Shown here: piece by piece, positions 55,219 through 63,134 of the stretch
Position numbering within the stretch: position 1 is the first letter of the stretch
Layout: every line of letters starts with the position of its first letter
Program-made: the position numbers and the translations under genes
DNA from: Maritalea porphyrae
GTDB lineage: Bacteria; Pseudomonadota; Alphaproteobacteria; Rhizobiales; Devosiaceae
DNA: 64,000 nt
NCBI RefSeq assembly: GCF_030159895.1
Contig: NZ_BSNI01000002.1
Coordinates: 870,039-934,038, forward strand
Reading direction: 5' to 3'
Notes under the pieces: generated by a model
Databases searched by the model: none
Seen by the model: only the letters and a program-made list of their open reading frames with translations
What the model was told of the DNA's origin: nothing

Positions 55219-56280
55219 ATGCTGAAACACATCCTTTCTGGCGACATGCCGCGCAGCAAAATCTTATCGCTTGTCCTCGTCGTCATATTTTTGGGACTTG
55301 CGTTTGCCCCTTTCCTTTTCCCCGGCACTCGGTCGTTGGACACGGCGGCGCGCATTTGCATCTTCATTGCGTTGGTTGCCAGTTACGATCTGCTGCTTGG
55401 TTATACGGGTATTGTCAGCTTTGCTCACACCATGTTCTTTGGCGTTGGTGCATATGGCGTTGCACTCGCGTCTGTTCATATGGGGCGCGGGTTTGATGCG
55501 CTGATCGCTGGTACTTTGGCCGGGGCGCTGGTTGCGGCAATATTAGCGGCGATCATTGGTCTTTTCAGTCTGCGTGTTAGAGCTATTTTCTTTGCCATGA
55601 TCACCTTGGCTGTGGCCACAGCTGTCGCTGTTTTGTTCAGCCAAATGTCCGGTATCACAGGTGGCGAAGATGGCTTGAACTTCAAGATTCCGCGCGCCCA
55701 GACATCAGCGCAAAAATATCTCGCTGATCCCGTGCTGGGGGTGAAGATCAATGGTAAATTGCTGAATTACTATTTGATGTTCTTTGGCAGCCTGGCACTT
55801 ATTCTGGTGTTCCTACGCGTCGTAAACTCGCCTTTTGGTCGGGTGTTGCAAGCGATCCGAGAAAATGAATTTCGAGCCGAAGCGGTTGGCTACAAGATTG
55901 TGTTTTTCCGCACCGGTGCATCAATCATTTCTGCGGTGGGCGCCGCAGTTGCTGGTTCACTTTATGCGATTTGGCTGCGCTATGTTGGCCCGGACACAAC
56001 CCTGAGTTTTGAGATTATGATCGACATACTGCTAATGGTCGTGATTGGCGGTATGGGTACAATTTACGGGGCGGTTATTGGCGCAACGATTTTTGTCATT
56101 GCTCAAAACTATCTGCAAAATCTAATGGTGGTGGCCGCCGACGCTACGTCTTCACTTCCCCTTTTGCCGCTGATCTTTAATCCAGATCGTTGGCTTTTGT
56201 GGCTCGGCATCTTGTTTGTTCTCTCCGTTTACTTCTTCCCCAAAGGCGTTGTTGGGCGTTTGCGCGGTGAACGTAAATGA
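55219..56280 (+). CDS. ABC transporter permease, LivM type
   Basis: 353-residue membrane protein, second permease of the importer. It shows the LivM pattern LLLGYTGIVSFAHTMFFGVGAY, a cytoplasmic loop QAIRENEFRAEAVGY and the conserved GGMGTIYGAVIGA near the C-terminus. There are about ten spans. Its stop overlaps the start of the alpha/beta hydrolase gene by 4 bases, placing that enzyme in the same operon. Confidence 0.92.
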   Translation: MLKHILSGDMPRSKILSLVLVVIFLGLAFAPFLFPGTRSLDTAARICIFIALVASYDLLLGYTGIVSFAHTMFFGVGAYGVALASVHMGRGFDALIAGTLAGALVAAILAAIIGLFSLRVRAIFFAMITLAVATAVAVLFSQMSGITGGEDGLNFKIPRAQTSAQKYLADPVLGVKINGKLLNYYLMFFGSLALILVFLRVVNSPFGRVLQAIRENEFRAEAVGYKIVFFRTGASIISAVGAAVAGSLYAIWLRYVGPDTTLSFEIMIDILLMVVIGGMGTIYGAVIGATIFVIAQNYLQNLMVVAADATSSLPLLPLIFNPDRWLLWLGILFVLSVYFFPKGVVGRLRGERK

Positions 56281-57047
56281 GGGCGGAAAAACAAAGAAAA
56301 ACGATCATCTTTCTGCACGGCTGGACAATGAATGGCAGCGCCTTTGATCAGCAGATTGAGCTACTGGGTGACGCCTTTGAATGCTATACCCCTGATCTGC
56401 CTGGACACGGCGGGTCAGCCCATTTGAAGGCGAGTATCGATGAGTGTGCGGATTTCGTGCACAAGTTGATTGCTGGCAATGACTTGAACGACATTGTTCT
56501 TGTCGGCTGGTCCATGGGTGCAGCGATCTCGTGGAACTATTTGCGCCGGTTTGGATCAACAAAAGTCGCGGGCCTCATCACGGTTGATATGAGCCCAAAA
56601 ATCGTCAACGAAGGCGATTGGGAATTGGGGCTTGTTGGTCGAACAGTAGAAACCATCGCGGCCAGTACAGCCCATTTGCGTGACGATTGGGCATTGAGTG
56701 CCAAGGCTGTCGCATCGGGCATGTTTGCTGCCGAAGCCGGACCAGATCATTGGCCCGCCAGCGCAGCGGCAAAGACAATTTCTGAGCAAGATCCTGAACA
56801 GATGCACCAAATGTGGGTAGACCTAACAAAGCTCGACGAACGCGCGACCATCGCCAAAATTGATGTGCCAATGTTGGTTTGCTATGGCGAAAAAAGCAGG
56901 GCCTATGGTGAGCCAGTGGCCAATTGGATCGTTGCGCAGGCGCAAGAAGCGACCAAGAAAGGTTTTGCACTTTCTGGCCACGCGCCGCATTTTGAAGAGC
57001 CGAAGCAGTTCGCTCAAACTGTGGCTGAATTTGCGCGCAGCCTGTAG
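56277..57047 (+). CDS. Alpha/beta-fold hydrolase
   Basis: 256-residue cytoplasmic serine hydrolase. The oxyanion segment is FLHGWTMNG, the nucleophile elbow is VGWSMGAA, the acid probably lies in MLVCYGEKSRAYG, and the histidine in SGHAPHFEEP. It resembles enol-lactone and BioH-like carboxylesterases. Coupled to the transporter operon by a 4-base overlap, it probably hydrolyses an imported ester or lactone, or an acyl-CoA of the pathway. It converges on the MaoC genes, with 19 bases between the stops and no clear terminator. Confidence 0.88.
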   Translation: MRAEKQRKTIIFLHGWTMNGSAFDQQIELLGDAFECYTPDLPGHGGSAHLKASIDECADFVHKLIAGNDLNDIVLVGWSMGAAISWNYLRRFGSTKVAGLITVDMSPKIVNEGDWELGLVGRTVETIAASTAHLRDDWALSAKAVASGMFAAEAGPDHWPASAAAKTISEQDPEQMHQMWVDLTKLDERATIAKIDVPMLVCYGEKSRAYGEPVANWIVAQAQEATKKGFALSGHAPHFEEPKQFAQTVAEFARSL

Positions 57048-57066
57048 CTGCAATCAGGATACTGAC

Positions 57067-57432
57067 TCAGTCCCAATTGACCTTATTCATGACCAATGAG
57101 CGTCCCTCGCACACCACTGTGCCATCGGCCGTCTCACAGCTCGCCCATAGATCGACTAGACCTTTTTCTTTGCGCAAATCTGTAATCCGCACACTTGTGG
57201 TAATCGGTTCGCCAAGCGGCGCGCGATTGGGAAATGCCATTTCTTGTTTTAGATACATGGTGCCATTGCCGGGCAGCTTCACACCCAACAGATATGAAAT
57301 CTGCGCCGCCAACAAAGGCTCTGGAATAGACGTGATAGTTTCTACACCAACACCGGTTTGTAGCGCGTAGTTCTCAATATCTTTGGCAGAATACGCGCGG
57401 GTGGTTTTCTCAATTTGATCGATGTGCATCAT
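57067..57432 (-). CDS. MaoC-like hot-dog protein lacking the catalytic motif
   Basis: 121-residue single hot-dog domain. The MaoC core is recognisable (LLGVKLPGNGTMYLKQEMAFPNRAP region, then VVCEGRSLVMN), but the place of the catalytic Asp-x4-His reads PEPLLAAQ, so both catalytic residues are absent. It overlaps the catalytically complete MaoC gene by 4 bases. Such pairs form heteromeric hydratases in steroid side-chain degradation; a structural subunit role is likely here. Confidence 0.8.
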   Translation of the reverse strand: MMHIDQIEKTTRAYSAKDIENYALQTGVGVETITSIPEPLLAAQISYLLGVKLPGNGTMYLKQEMAFPNRAPLGEPITTSVRITDLRKEKGLVDLWASCETADGTVVCEGRSLVMNKVNWD

Positions 57433-57782
57433 GTCAATTCCATCGTGCCTTCCAACACGTTCTCGTTGTTGCTTTGACGTGTAGCAGTAATTGAAAACTT
57501 GTTTGCCTCTGTTTCTTCAATCTTTAGCGAGATCACATCACCCGCATAGCACGGGCGCGGAAACATTAATTCCTGCGAAGCTTGTTGTGCGTCTGGCACA
57601 TTCTGCTGCAATAGCCCCCAGAGCTTTGAATAGAGCAACATGCCGTGCGAAACAGTGCGACCAAAACGTGTTTTGGCCGAAAAGTCCGTATCAACATGTA
57701 TTGGATTATCGTCGCCAGAAATCTCAGCAAACAAATCAAAGTCGGCCTGAGTAGGGTGCCACACACCTTCAAACTTGCGCAT
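57429..57782 (-). CDS. MaoC-family (R)-specific enoyl-CoA hydratase subunit
   Basis: 117-residue hot-dog domain with the hydratase-2 motif complete: FAEISGDDNPIHVD with Asp24 and His29. RTVSHGMLLYSKLWG follows. It adds water to a trans-2-enoyl-CoA. It overlaps the ligase gene upstream by 14 bases and the second MaoC gene by 4. The two short proteins together equal the length of a double hot-dog hydratase. Confidence 0.88.
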   Translation of the reverse strand: MRKFEGVWHPTQADFDLFAEISGDDNPIHVDTDFSAKTRFGRTVSHGMLLYSKLWGLLQQNVPDAQQASQELMFPRPCYAGDVISLKIEETEANKFSITATRQSNNENVLEGTMELT

Positions 57783-59283
57783 TGAGATAAATCTCCTTCA
57801 AATCGGGTTTGCGGATTTTGCCAGCAGCTGTGCGCGGAAAATCATCCACCACGTGAAAACTCTTTGAAATTTTGTATGGCGCAAGTCGCGCACGGCACCA
57901 TTCTGTTAGTGCAGCAGTGTCGATGTTGTGGTCAGGGCGTGGCAGCAAAAACGCGGCGCCAACTTCGCCCCACTTTTCGTCAGCGACACCGATCACTGCA
58001 GCTTCTAAAATATCTGGATGGGTCACGAGAACTTTTTCCACTTCTGCAGGATAAACATTCTCGCCACCAGAAATATACATGTCCTTTATGCGGTCAACTA
58101 CATAGACATAACCATCTGCATCGCGCCGTCCAACATCGCCTGATTTCAGCCAGCCATCGAGGGTAAAAGCGGCATCGGTCGCTGCATTGTCTTGAAAATA
58201 TCCCGGTGTTATTGCGGGGCCGCAAAACTGTATTTCGCCGGTGCCCTCTTGCCCATCAGGAACGTTCGCTAGCCGCATATTTGTCATCGATTGAACCTTG
58301 CCCACAGACCCGATCTTCGCTTCAACGCTAGCTTCGTCCATATAGAATGCGGTGGGACCAGTTTCAGTCATCCCAAACCCATTGCAAATAAGAGCGCTAC
58401 GGGCCGCATATTTTGCAATTAGGTTCTCTGCCAATGCCGCACCGCCGCACCCGAATTTGATGCCTTCAAAATCTATTTTGTCAAAGTCATCTCGCAGGCT
58501 GAGCATTTGGTATATCGCAGGTACGCCAAAGAATTTGGAAACCTCTTTTCGCCCGATCATCGCCACCAATGCATCCGCGTCAAATTGCGGAACGATTGTT
58601 GAATGACCGCCATTCAGGAACACCGGCAGTGTGTAAAGATTTATGCCCGCGGTGTGAAAAAGCGGCAAATAGTTCACCGCGCGGTCGCTCCGCGTTAGCC
58701 CGATGGCTTGTCCAATGTTGATCGCATTTGCCCATGCCATTTTTGGTGTTTGAATCACCGCTTTTGGCACCCCGGTCGTTCCAGAAGTGAACAGCAGATA
58801 CCAGACAGAATTCGCATCCACCATCGCATTTATTGGCTTGCCTATGCCTTTGCATAGATCGTCAAAAGAATGAGCTGCCTTTGCGTTGATACCGATTGAG
58901 GCGATGCCAAATTGTTTTGCCAACTGCGCACCCGCGACGGCGCTGGGTTCGTCAAACATGATTGCGGAAATGCCAACCCCTTCGATAACCGGCTTCAATT
59001 CGGCGACGGGCTGTCGCCAATTTAAAGGGGCCAAAACCAATTTCGCTTTTTGACAAGCAAATAGCGTAACGAAGAACTCCACATTGTTGCGTGTCAAAAT
59101 GCCAAGTCGGTCACCTGCCGCGAGTCCAAGTTCTTTAAGACTGTGTGCAAGGTTGTTTGCCGCCTCATTGACGCGCTCGTAACTCCACTGTTCGCCAGAT
59201 TCATATGTCGTAAAGGCGATGTCTTTCGGGGTTAGTTCTGCACGCTTCGCAGCCATGTCGGGGATGAAATCATGCATGTTCAA
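57769..59283 (-). CDS. Acyl-CoA synthetase (AMP-forming)
   Basis: 504-residue ANL-superfamily ligase that activates a carboxylic acid as its CoA thioester. The P-loop-like motif is LFTSGTTGVPKAV, then GFGMTETGP (A5), GWLKSGDVGRRDADGY (A7), DRIKDMYISGGENVYP (A8) and the catalytic lysine in PRTAAGKIRKPDL. It overlaps the crotonase gene upstream by 4 bases. The substrate is unknown. Length and motifs are of the medium-chain/aryl-acid type rather than the long-chain type. Confidence 0.92.
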   Translation of the reverse strand: MNMHDFIPDMAAKRAELTPKDIAFTTYESGEQWSYERVNEAANNLAHSLKELGLAAGDRLGILTRNNVEFFVTLFACQKAKLVLAPLNWRQPVAELKPVIEGVGISAIMFDEPSAVAGAQLAKQFGIASIGINAKAAHSFDDLCKGIGKPINAMVDANSVWYLLFTSGTTGVPKAVIQTPKMAWANAINIGQAIGLTRSDRAVNYLPLFHTAGINLYTLPVFLNGGHSTIVPQFDADALVAMIGRKEVSKFFGVPAIYQMLSLRDDFDKIDFEGIKFGCGGAALAENLIAKYAARSALICNGFGMTETGPTAFYMDEASVEAKIGSVGKVQSMTNMRLANVPDGQEGTGEIQFCGPAITPGYFQDNAATDAAFTLDGWLKSGDVGRRDADGYVYVVDRIKDMYISGGENVYPAEVEKVLVTHPDILEAAVIGVADEKWGEVGAAFLLPRPDHNIDTAALTEWCRARLAPYKISKSFHVVDDFPRTAAGKIRKPDLKEIYLNAQV

Positions 59284-60080
59284 CTCGCGCGACCAGTGCT
59301 AAATGCGGCAAGGGTTGACGGAATATGCGGAGCGCGAAATAGGTTTAAAAACGCACCTGTTTCGGCTTCTAGCCCTCTTTCAATTGTTTCCAGCTTTTCT
59401 TCGTTCCAGACGAGACGCTTCGCAATAGTCAATGCATCGAAATTTGGTAGCCGCGAAAGTTCCATTGCGATTGAATGTGCTTTTTCTTGTGCTTTACCGA
59501 CTGAGGTTAGGTGTTGGCCGATACCCCATTCAACGGCCACTTTCGGTTCAATCCGTTTGTTGGCTAGCTGTATTGTGGCTGCACGTTTTGCACCAATAAT
59601 CTCTGGCAGTAAGGCGCTCCAGCCACCATCAGGTGCAAACCCTACTTCGCGATAATAAGGTTGTATGAAACTGGTCTCGTCAAAAACGACCAGGTCTGAC
59701 GCAAACACAATCCCAGCGCTGCCGCCAGTGATTGCCCCTTGTGCGGCGGTGACAATAATCGCGTCCATAGCTAGAAGCTTGAACACAATCAATTGCAGTT
59801 GTTCGACCAATGTGTGGGCAAAGGATTGGCCGTTTTTTTGATCAATCTGTTCAGCGAAGCGACCAATGTCGCCACCCGTGGAGAAGTGCGCGCCTTCGGC
59901 GTCAATTATTACAATTTTCTCTCCACGATCTTTAACGGTTTCTAACTCAACAAGTAGCTCTCGTGTTAGCTCAGGAACCAGCGCATTGCTGCGTTTGGGG
60001 TTGTTCAGGGTGATCCGCCGTCCCGTCAATTGATTGGACAAATTGTCTATGGGGCATGATGTCACCAACCGGGTCGTCAT
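59280..60080 (-). CDS. Enoyl-CoA hydratase/isomerase (crotonase) family protein
   Basis: 266 residues. The oxyanion-hole segments are AHFSTGGDIGRF and AQGAITGGSAGI. The active-site region reads YYREVGFAPDGGWSALLP, with the PDGG aspartate seen in PaaG-like isomerases instead of the usual hydratase PE...PGxGG arrangement, so an isomerase or ring-opening role is possible. It follows the TetR gene with a 4-base overlap and precedes the ligase gene with another. Confidence 0.87.
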   Translation of the reverse strand: MTTRLVTSCPIDNLSNQLTGRRITLNNPKRSNALVPELTRELLVELETVKDRGEKIVIIDAEGAHFSTGGDIGRFAEQIDQKNGQSFAHTLVEQLQLIVFKLLAMDAIIVTAAQGAITGGSAGIVFASDLVVFDETSFIQPYYREVGFAPDGGWSALLPEIIGAKRAATIQLANKRIEPKVAVEWGIGQHLTSVGKAQEKAHSIAMELSRLPNFDALTIAKRLVWNEEKLETIERGLEAETGAFLNLFRAPHIPSTLAAFSTGRAS

Positions 60081-60655
60081 GCACGTAGTCCATTTTCGAT
60101 GAGGTCAAAAGCGACATTCACGACATGTTCAATATCGGTTGCCTGATCCATAATGGCATACCGTTCGCCCAAAGCCTTTGCTATTCCCATCAATGCCCAA
60201 GCTCGCACTTCGCTGTCGCCGGCACTGATTTCACCGGTTGATTGCGCCTCTTCCAGTCCGGTTTGGTATGCTTGGGCAAAATTGGCGAAGTAGGATTTGT
60301 ACGCCACTGGGTCAACAAATCGGGCTTCTTCGACAATGGTGTAGAGTTCAGGGCGTTCCCGCACGAACTCTAAAAATGCCTTTAGGCCTTGTCGTTCTGC
60401 TTCCAACCGCGTGTCCGCCCCAGCGACCGCTTGCGCAATCACCTCGCGCGTTAAGTGGCCCATTTCTTCAACAAGCTCGGAAAACACCTGTTCCTTGCCT
60501 TTAAAGTATATGTAGAGTGTGCCTTGAGCAGTGTCCGCTTCTCGCGTGATGTCAGTAATTGAGGCATCAGCAAAGCCCATTGTGCCGAATACTTTTTCGG
60601 CAGCTCGCAGAATTTTCTCGCGGCGGTTTTTGCCGCGCTTCGTCTTTGGTGTCAC
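60077..60655 (-). CDS. TetR-family regulator of the CoA/transport regulon
   Basis: 192 residues from a GTG at 60655 with GAGAGG ahead. The longer frame from 60703 would place coding sequence across the operator. The DNA-binding helix-turn-helix is typical (ITDITREADTAQGTLYIYFKGKEQVF region), followed by a ligand domain with EEARFVDPVAYKSYF. A perfect 10-bp palindrome 14-37 bases before the start indicates autoregulation, and its near-copy before the ABC operon at 51477 indicates control of that operon too. A CoA thioester is the usual type of inducer in such settings. Confidence 0.9.
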   Translation of the reverse strand: MTPKTKRGKNRREKILRAAEKVFGTMGFADASITDITREADTAQGTLYIYFKGKEQVFSELVEEMGHLTREVIAQAVAGADTRLEAERQGLKAFLEFVRERPELYTIVEEARFVDPVAYKSYFANFAQAYQTGLEEAQSTGEISAGDSEVRAWALMGIAKALGERYAIMDQATDIEHVVNVAFDLIENGLRA

Positions 60656-60668
60656 GATGCCTCTCAAC

Positions 60669-60692
60669 AAACATGAATGATGATTCATGTTT
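60669..60692. promoter_or_regulatory. TetR operator upstream of its own operon
   Basis: Perfect palindrome AAACATGAAT-GATG-ATTCATGTTT. The same arms occur at 51424-51447. Confidence 0.85.
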
Positions 60693-60822
60693 AGCAGCCC
60701 CATGATCCTAGGTCAATGTATGCACGCCTCCAGTTGGTATTGAATATTACTTTTGGATGGGCAATTGAAAATGAGTGTTGCCCTCTTTCGCTATTCACGT
60801 TGGCCTGATAGACACGGCACCG

Positions 60823-60856
60823 AAACCGGTCGCAGCCTACCCGGACAAAACAAGGA
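60823..60856 (+). ncRNA. PreQ1-I riboswitch (type like that of Thermoanaerobacter)
   Basis: CCGG-TCGCAG-CCTAC-CCGG (60826-60844) forms stem P1 and its loop, followed by the A-rich tail ACAAAACAAGGA. The loop start GGTCGCAG, the ACCC segment and the tail AACAAAACAAGG match the compact preQ1-I aptamer known from T. tengcongensis. The tail ends in the AAGGA ribosome site of queC, 7 bases before its ATG, so preQ1 binding should block translation of the queuosine operon. Confidence 0.9.
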
Positions 60857-60863
60857 CTGACAA

Positions 60864-61559
60864 ATGAAAACCATCGTAATCTGCTCAGGCGGATTGGATT
60901 CGGTGACGCTTGCGTATCGGATCAACAATGAACATGAATTGATGGGCTTGTTGTCGTTTGACTACGGTCAGCGGCACAAAAAAGAAATTGATAGCGCCGC
61001 GCTTTGCGCTGCGCAGCTTGGTGTTCGTCACCAAATCATCGACATTCAACATATAGGGCAAAGCCTTACCGGTTCCGCGCTAACGGACGATTTGGATGTG
61101 CCCGATGGACACTATGAAGAAGACACAATGCGAGTCACCGTGGTGCCAAACCGCAATGCGATCATGCTCGCAATTGCCTTTGGCATTGCCTCGGCAAATG
61201 GAGCAGAGGCAGTGGCGGCGGCAGTGCATGGTGGCGATCATTTCATTTATCCAGACTGTCGACCAGATTTCATCAATGCGTTCCAAAAAATGCAGGACCA
61301 CGCTCTAGATGGATATGCACAGATAGAGCTGATGGCGCCCTATGTGCACCAATCGAAAGCCGACATCGTAACGGATGGCGCAAAGTATAGCGTGCCTTTT
61401 GAAACCACTTGGTCCTGCTATAAAGGTGGCGAGCAACATTGCGGGCGGTGTGGAACCTGCGTTGAGCGACGTGAGGCATTTGATATCGCTGGAGTTGAAG
61501 ATCCCACCATCTACGCCGATCCAAATTTTTGGCGGCAAGCAACCGGTGGGAAGACATAA
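60864..61559 (+). CDS. queC: 7-cyano-7-deazaguanine synthase
   Basis: 231-residue ATP-dependent enzyme that turns 7-carboxy-7-deazaguanine into preQ0. The PP-loop is CSGGLDSVT, then SFDYGQRHKKE and VPNRNAI. The C-terminal zinc site is CYKGGEQHCGRCGTC. It is the first gene of queCDEF, directly behind the preQ1-I riboswitch. Its stop shares one base with the queD ATG (TAATG). Confidence 0.96.
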   Translation: MKTIVICSGGLDSVTLAYRINNEHELMGLLSFDYGQRHKKEIDSAALCAAQLGVRHQIIDIQHIGQSLTGSALTDDLDVPDGHYEEDTMRVTVVPNRNAIMLAIAFGIASANGAEAVAAAVHGGDHFIYPDCRPDFINAFQKMQDHALDGYAQIELMAPYVHQSKADIVTDGAKYSVPFETTWSCYKGGEQHCGRCGTCVERREAFDIAGVEDPTIYADPNFWRQATGGKT

Positions 61560-61918
61560 TGTACACCATCACCAAAGAATTTCACTTCTCGGCTTCTCAT
61601 CAATTGACCGACTTGCCCAGTGATCACCAATGCGCGCGCCTTCATGGCCACAATTATGTGGTTGTGGTGGAGCTAAAGTCAGAGACTTTAAATCAATTCG
61701 GATTTGTTCGGGACTATCAAGAACTCGCAGCACTTAAATCATACATTGACGATACGCTTGACCACCGGCACCTCAATGAAGTGTTCAAAAGTGACGCTGT
61801 AACCGCTGAGTTTTTGGCAAAAAGCATTTTTGATTGGTGTAAGAAACGATTCCCAGAAACCGCAGCAGTGCGCATCAGCGAAACGCCAAAAACCTGGGCA
61901 GAGTACCGACCTAGATGA
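61559..61918 (+). CDS. queD: 6-carboxy-5,6,7,8-tetrahydropterin synthase
   Basis: 119-residue enzyme of the T-fold that makes the second intermediate of the deazaguanine pathway. I start at ATG 61559 (MYTITKEF). Zinc histidines are His14 (SASHQL), His29 and His31 (LHGHNY); catalytic Cys25 is in CARLHGH; DHRHLNE follows. It overlaps queC by one base and queE by four. Confidence 0.95.
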   Translation: MYTITKEFHFSASHQLTDLPSDHQCARLHGHNYVVVVELKSETLNQFGFVRDYQELAALKSYIDDTLDHRHLNEVFKSDAVTAEFLAKSIFDWCKKRFPETAAVRISETPKTWAEYRPR

Positions 61919-62649
61919 CAAGTTTTGAGCAGCGCATAAAGGTTAGCGAGATCTTTGGCCCCACCATTCAGGGCGAAGGAGTTGTCATTGGGCGCCCAAC
62001 CGTTTTTGTCCGCACAGGTGGTTGCGATTATCGCTGCGTTTGGTGTGATAGCTTGCATGCCGTTGATAATGATTATCGGCAAAATTGGAAGCCAATGCAT
62101 GCAAGGGAAATACTCGATCAAGTCAAATCCCTTACTGGCAACAAGCCAATCATGATTACCCTTTCTGGCGGCAACCCTGCCATACAGCCCTTTGAAGAGT
62201 TGCTTGCATTAGGCAAGGTCGAGGGCTTCACTTTTGCAATGGAAACGCAAGGCAGTGTGTGTAAGCCGTGGTTTGGGGATCTTGATGTTTTAGTGCTGAG
62301 CCCGAAACCACCTTCAAGCGAAATGGTATTTGATGCCCGCCAGCTTGCCGCCTGCGTGAAGGCGGGCGAAACGGCTGGCAATACAGTTTTGAAGTTTGTG
62401 GTTTTTGACGATTTGGACCTAGAGTTTGCACAAGAAGTTGCAGCATCGCATCCACATTTGCCAATTTACCTGCAGCCCGGCAATCACACGCCACCGCCAG
62501 CTGAAGATGAAAACGCACAGATTGATCTTGAAGGCATCAACCAACGCATGTTGTGGTTGATCGACAAGGTCAACCAAACCCATTGGTATACCGCGACAGT
62601 GCTGCCTCAGCTGCATGTTATGCTTTGGGGCAATCAACGTGGCGTTTAA
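61915..62649 (+). CDS. queE: 7-carboxy-7-deazaguanine synthase (radical SAM)
   Basis: 244-residue radical-SAM enzyme. GPTIQGEG at the N-terminus binds substrate, the iron-sulfur cysteines are in [12 protein letters not shown] (standard C-x3-C-x2-C spacing), and [12 protein letters not shown] and ETQGS follow. The start overlaps queD by 4 bases. It makes the deazapurine ring from the QueD product. Confidence 0.95.
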   Translation: MTSFEQRIKVSEIFGPTIQGEGVVIGRPTVFVRTGGCDYRCVWCDSLHAVDNDYRQNWKPMHAREILDQVKSLTGNKPIMITLSGGNPAIQPFEELLALGKVEGFTFAMETQGSVCKPWFGDLDVLVLSPKPPSSEMVFDARQLAACVKAGETAGNTVLKFVVFDDLDLEFAQEVAASHPHLPIYLQPGNHTPPPAEDENAQIDLEGINQRMLWLIDKVNQTHWYTATVLPQLHVMLWGNQRGV

Positions 62650-62663
62650 CTAGAAGAGAAAAA

Positions 62664-63134
62664 ATGACCGACAAAAAAGACATCTACGCCAATCTCACTC
62701 AATTGGGTGGCGAAACCAAATTGCCAAATAGTCCTGAGGAAGCGGTGCTAGAAAAGGTGCCAAATCCGCAAGTGGGCGTACATTATTGCGTGCGGTTCAC
62801 TGCACCTGAATTTACCTCTCTTTGCCCTATGACAGGGCAACCAGATTTTGCCCATTTGGTGATTGACTACGTTCCGAGCGATTGGCTAGTCGAAAGCAAG
62901 TCCTTAAAACTCTTCCTCGGCGCATTCCGCAATCATGGCGCATTTCACGAAGATTGTACGGTTTCAATTGGCCGTCGCCTCGTTGAGTTGCTCGATCCAC
63001 TATGGTTGCGCATTGGCGGTTACTGGTACCCACGTGGTGGCATCCCAATTGATGTGTTCTGGCAAACGGGCGACGCGCCGAAATCGGTATGGATACCAAG
63101 CCAAGACGTGCCAACCTATCGCGGCCGCGGCTAG
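62664..63134 (+). CDS. queF: NADPH-dependent 7-cyano-7-deazaguanine reductase
   Basis: 156-residue short-form QueF that reduces preQ0 to preQ1, the riboswitch ligand. The catalytic pair is Cys54 and Asp61 ([10 protein letters not shown]); the family motif [21 protein letters not shown] is complete. The ATG at 62664 has AGAAGAG ahead. The gene ends the que operon and overlaps the end of the convergent mannosidase gene by 4 bases. Confidence 0.95.
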   Translation: MTDKKDIYANLTQLGGETKLPNSPEEAVLEKVPNPQVGVHYCVRFTAPEFTSLCPMTGQPDFAHLVIDYVPSDWLVESKSLKLFLGAFRNHGAFHEDCTVSIGRRLVELLDPLWLRIGGYWYPRGGIPIDVFWQTGDAPKSVWIPSQDVPTYRGRG

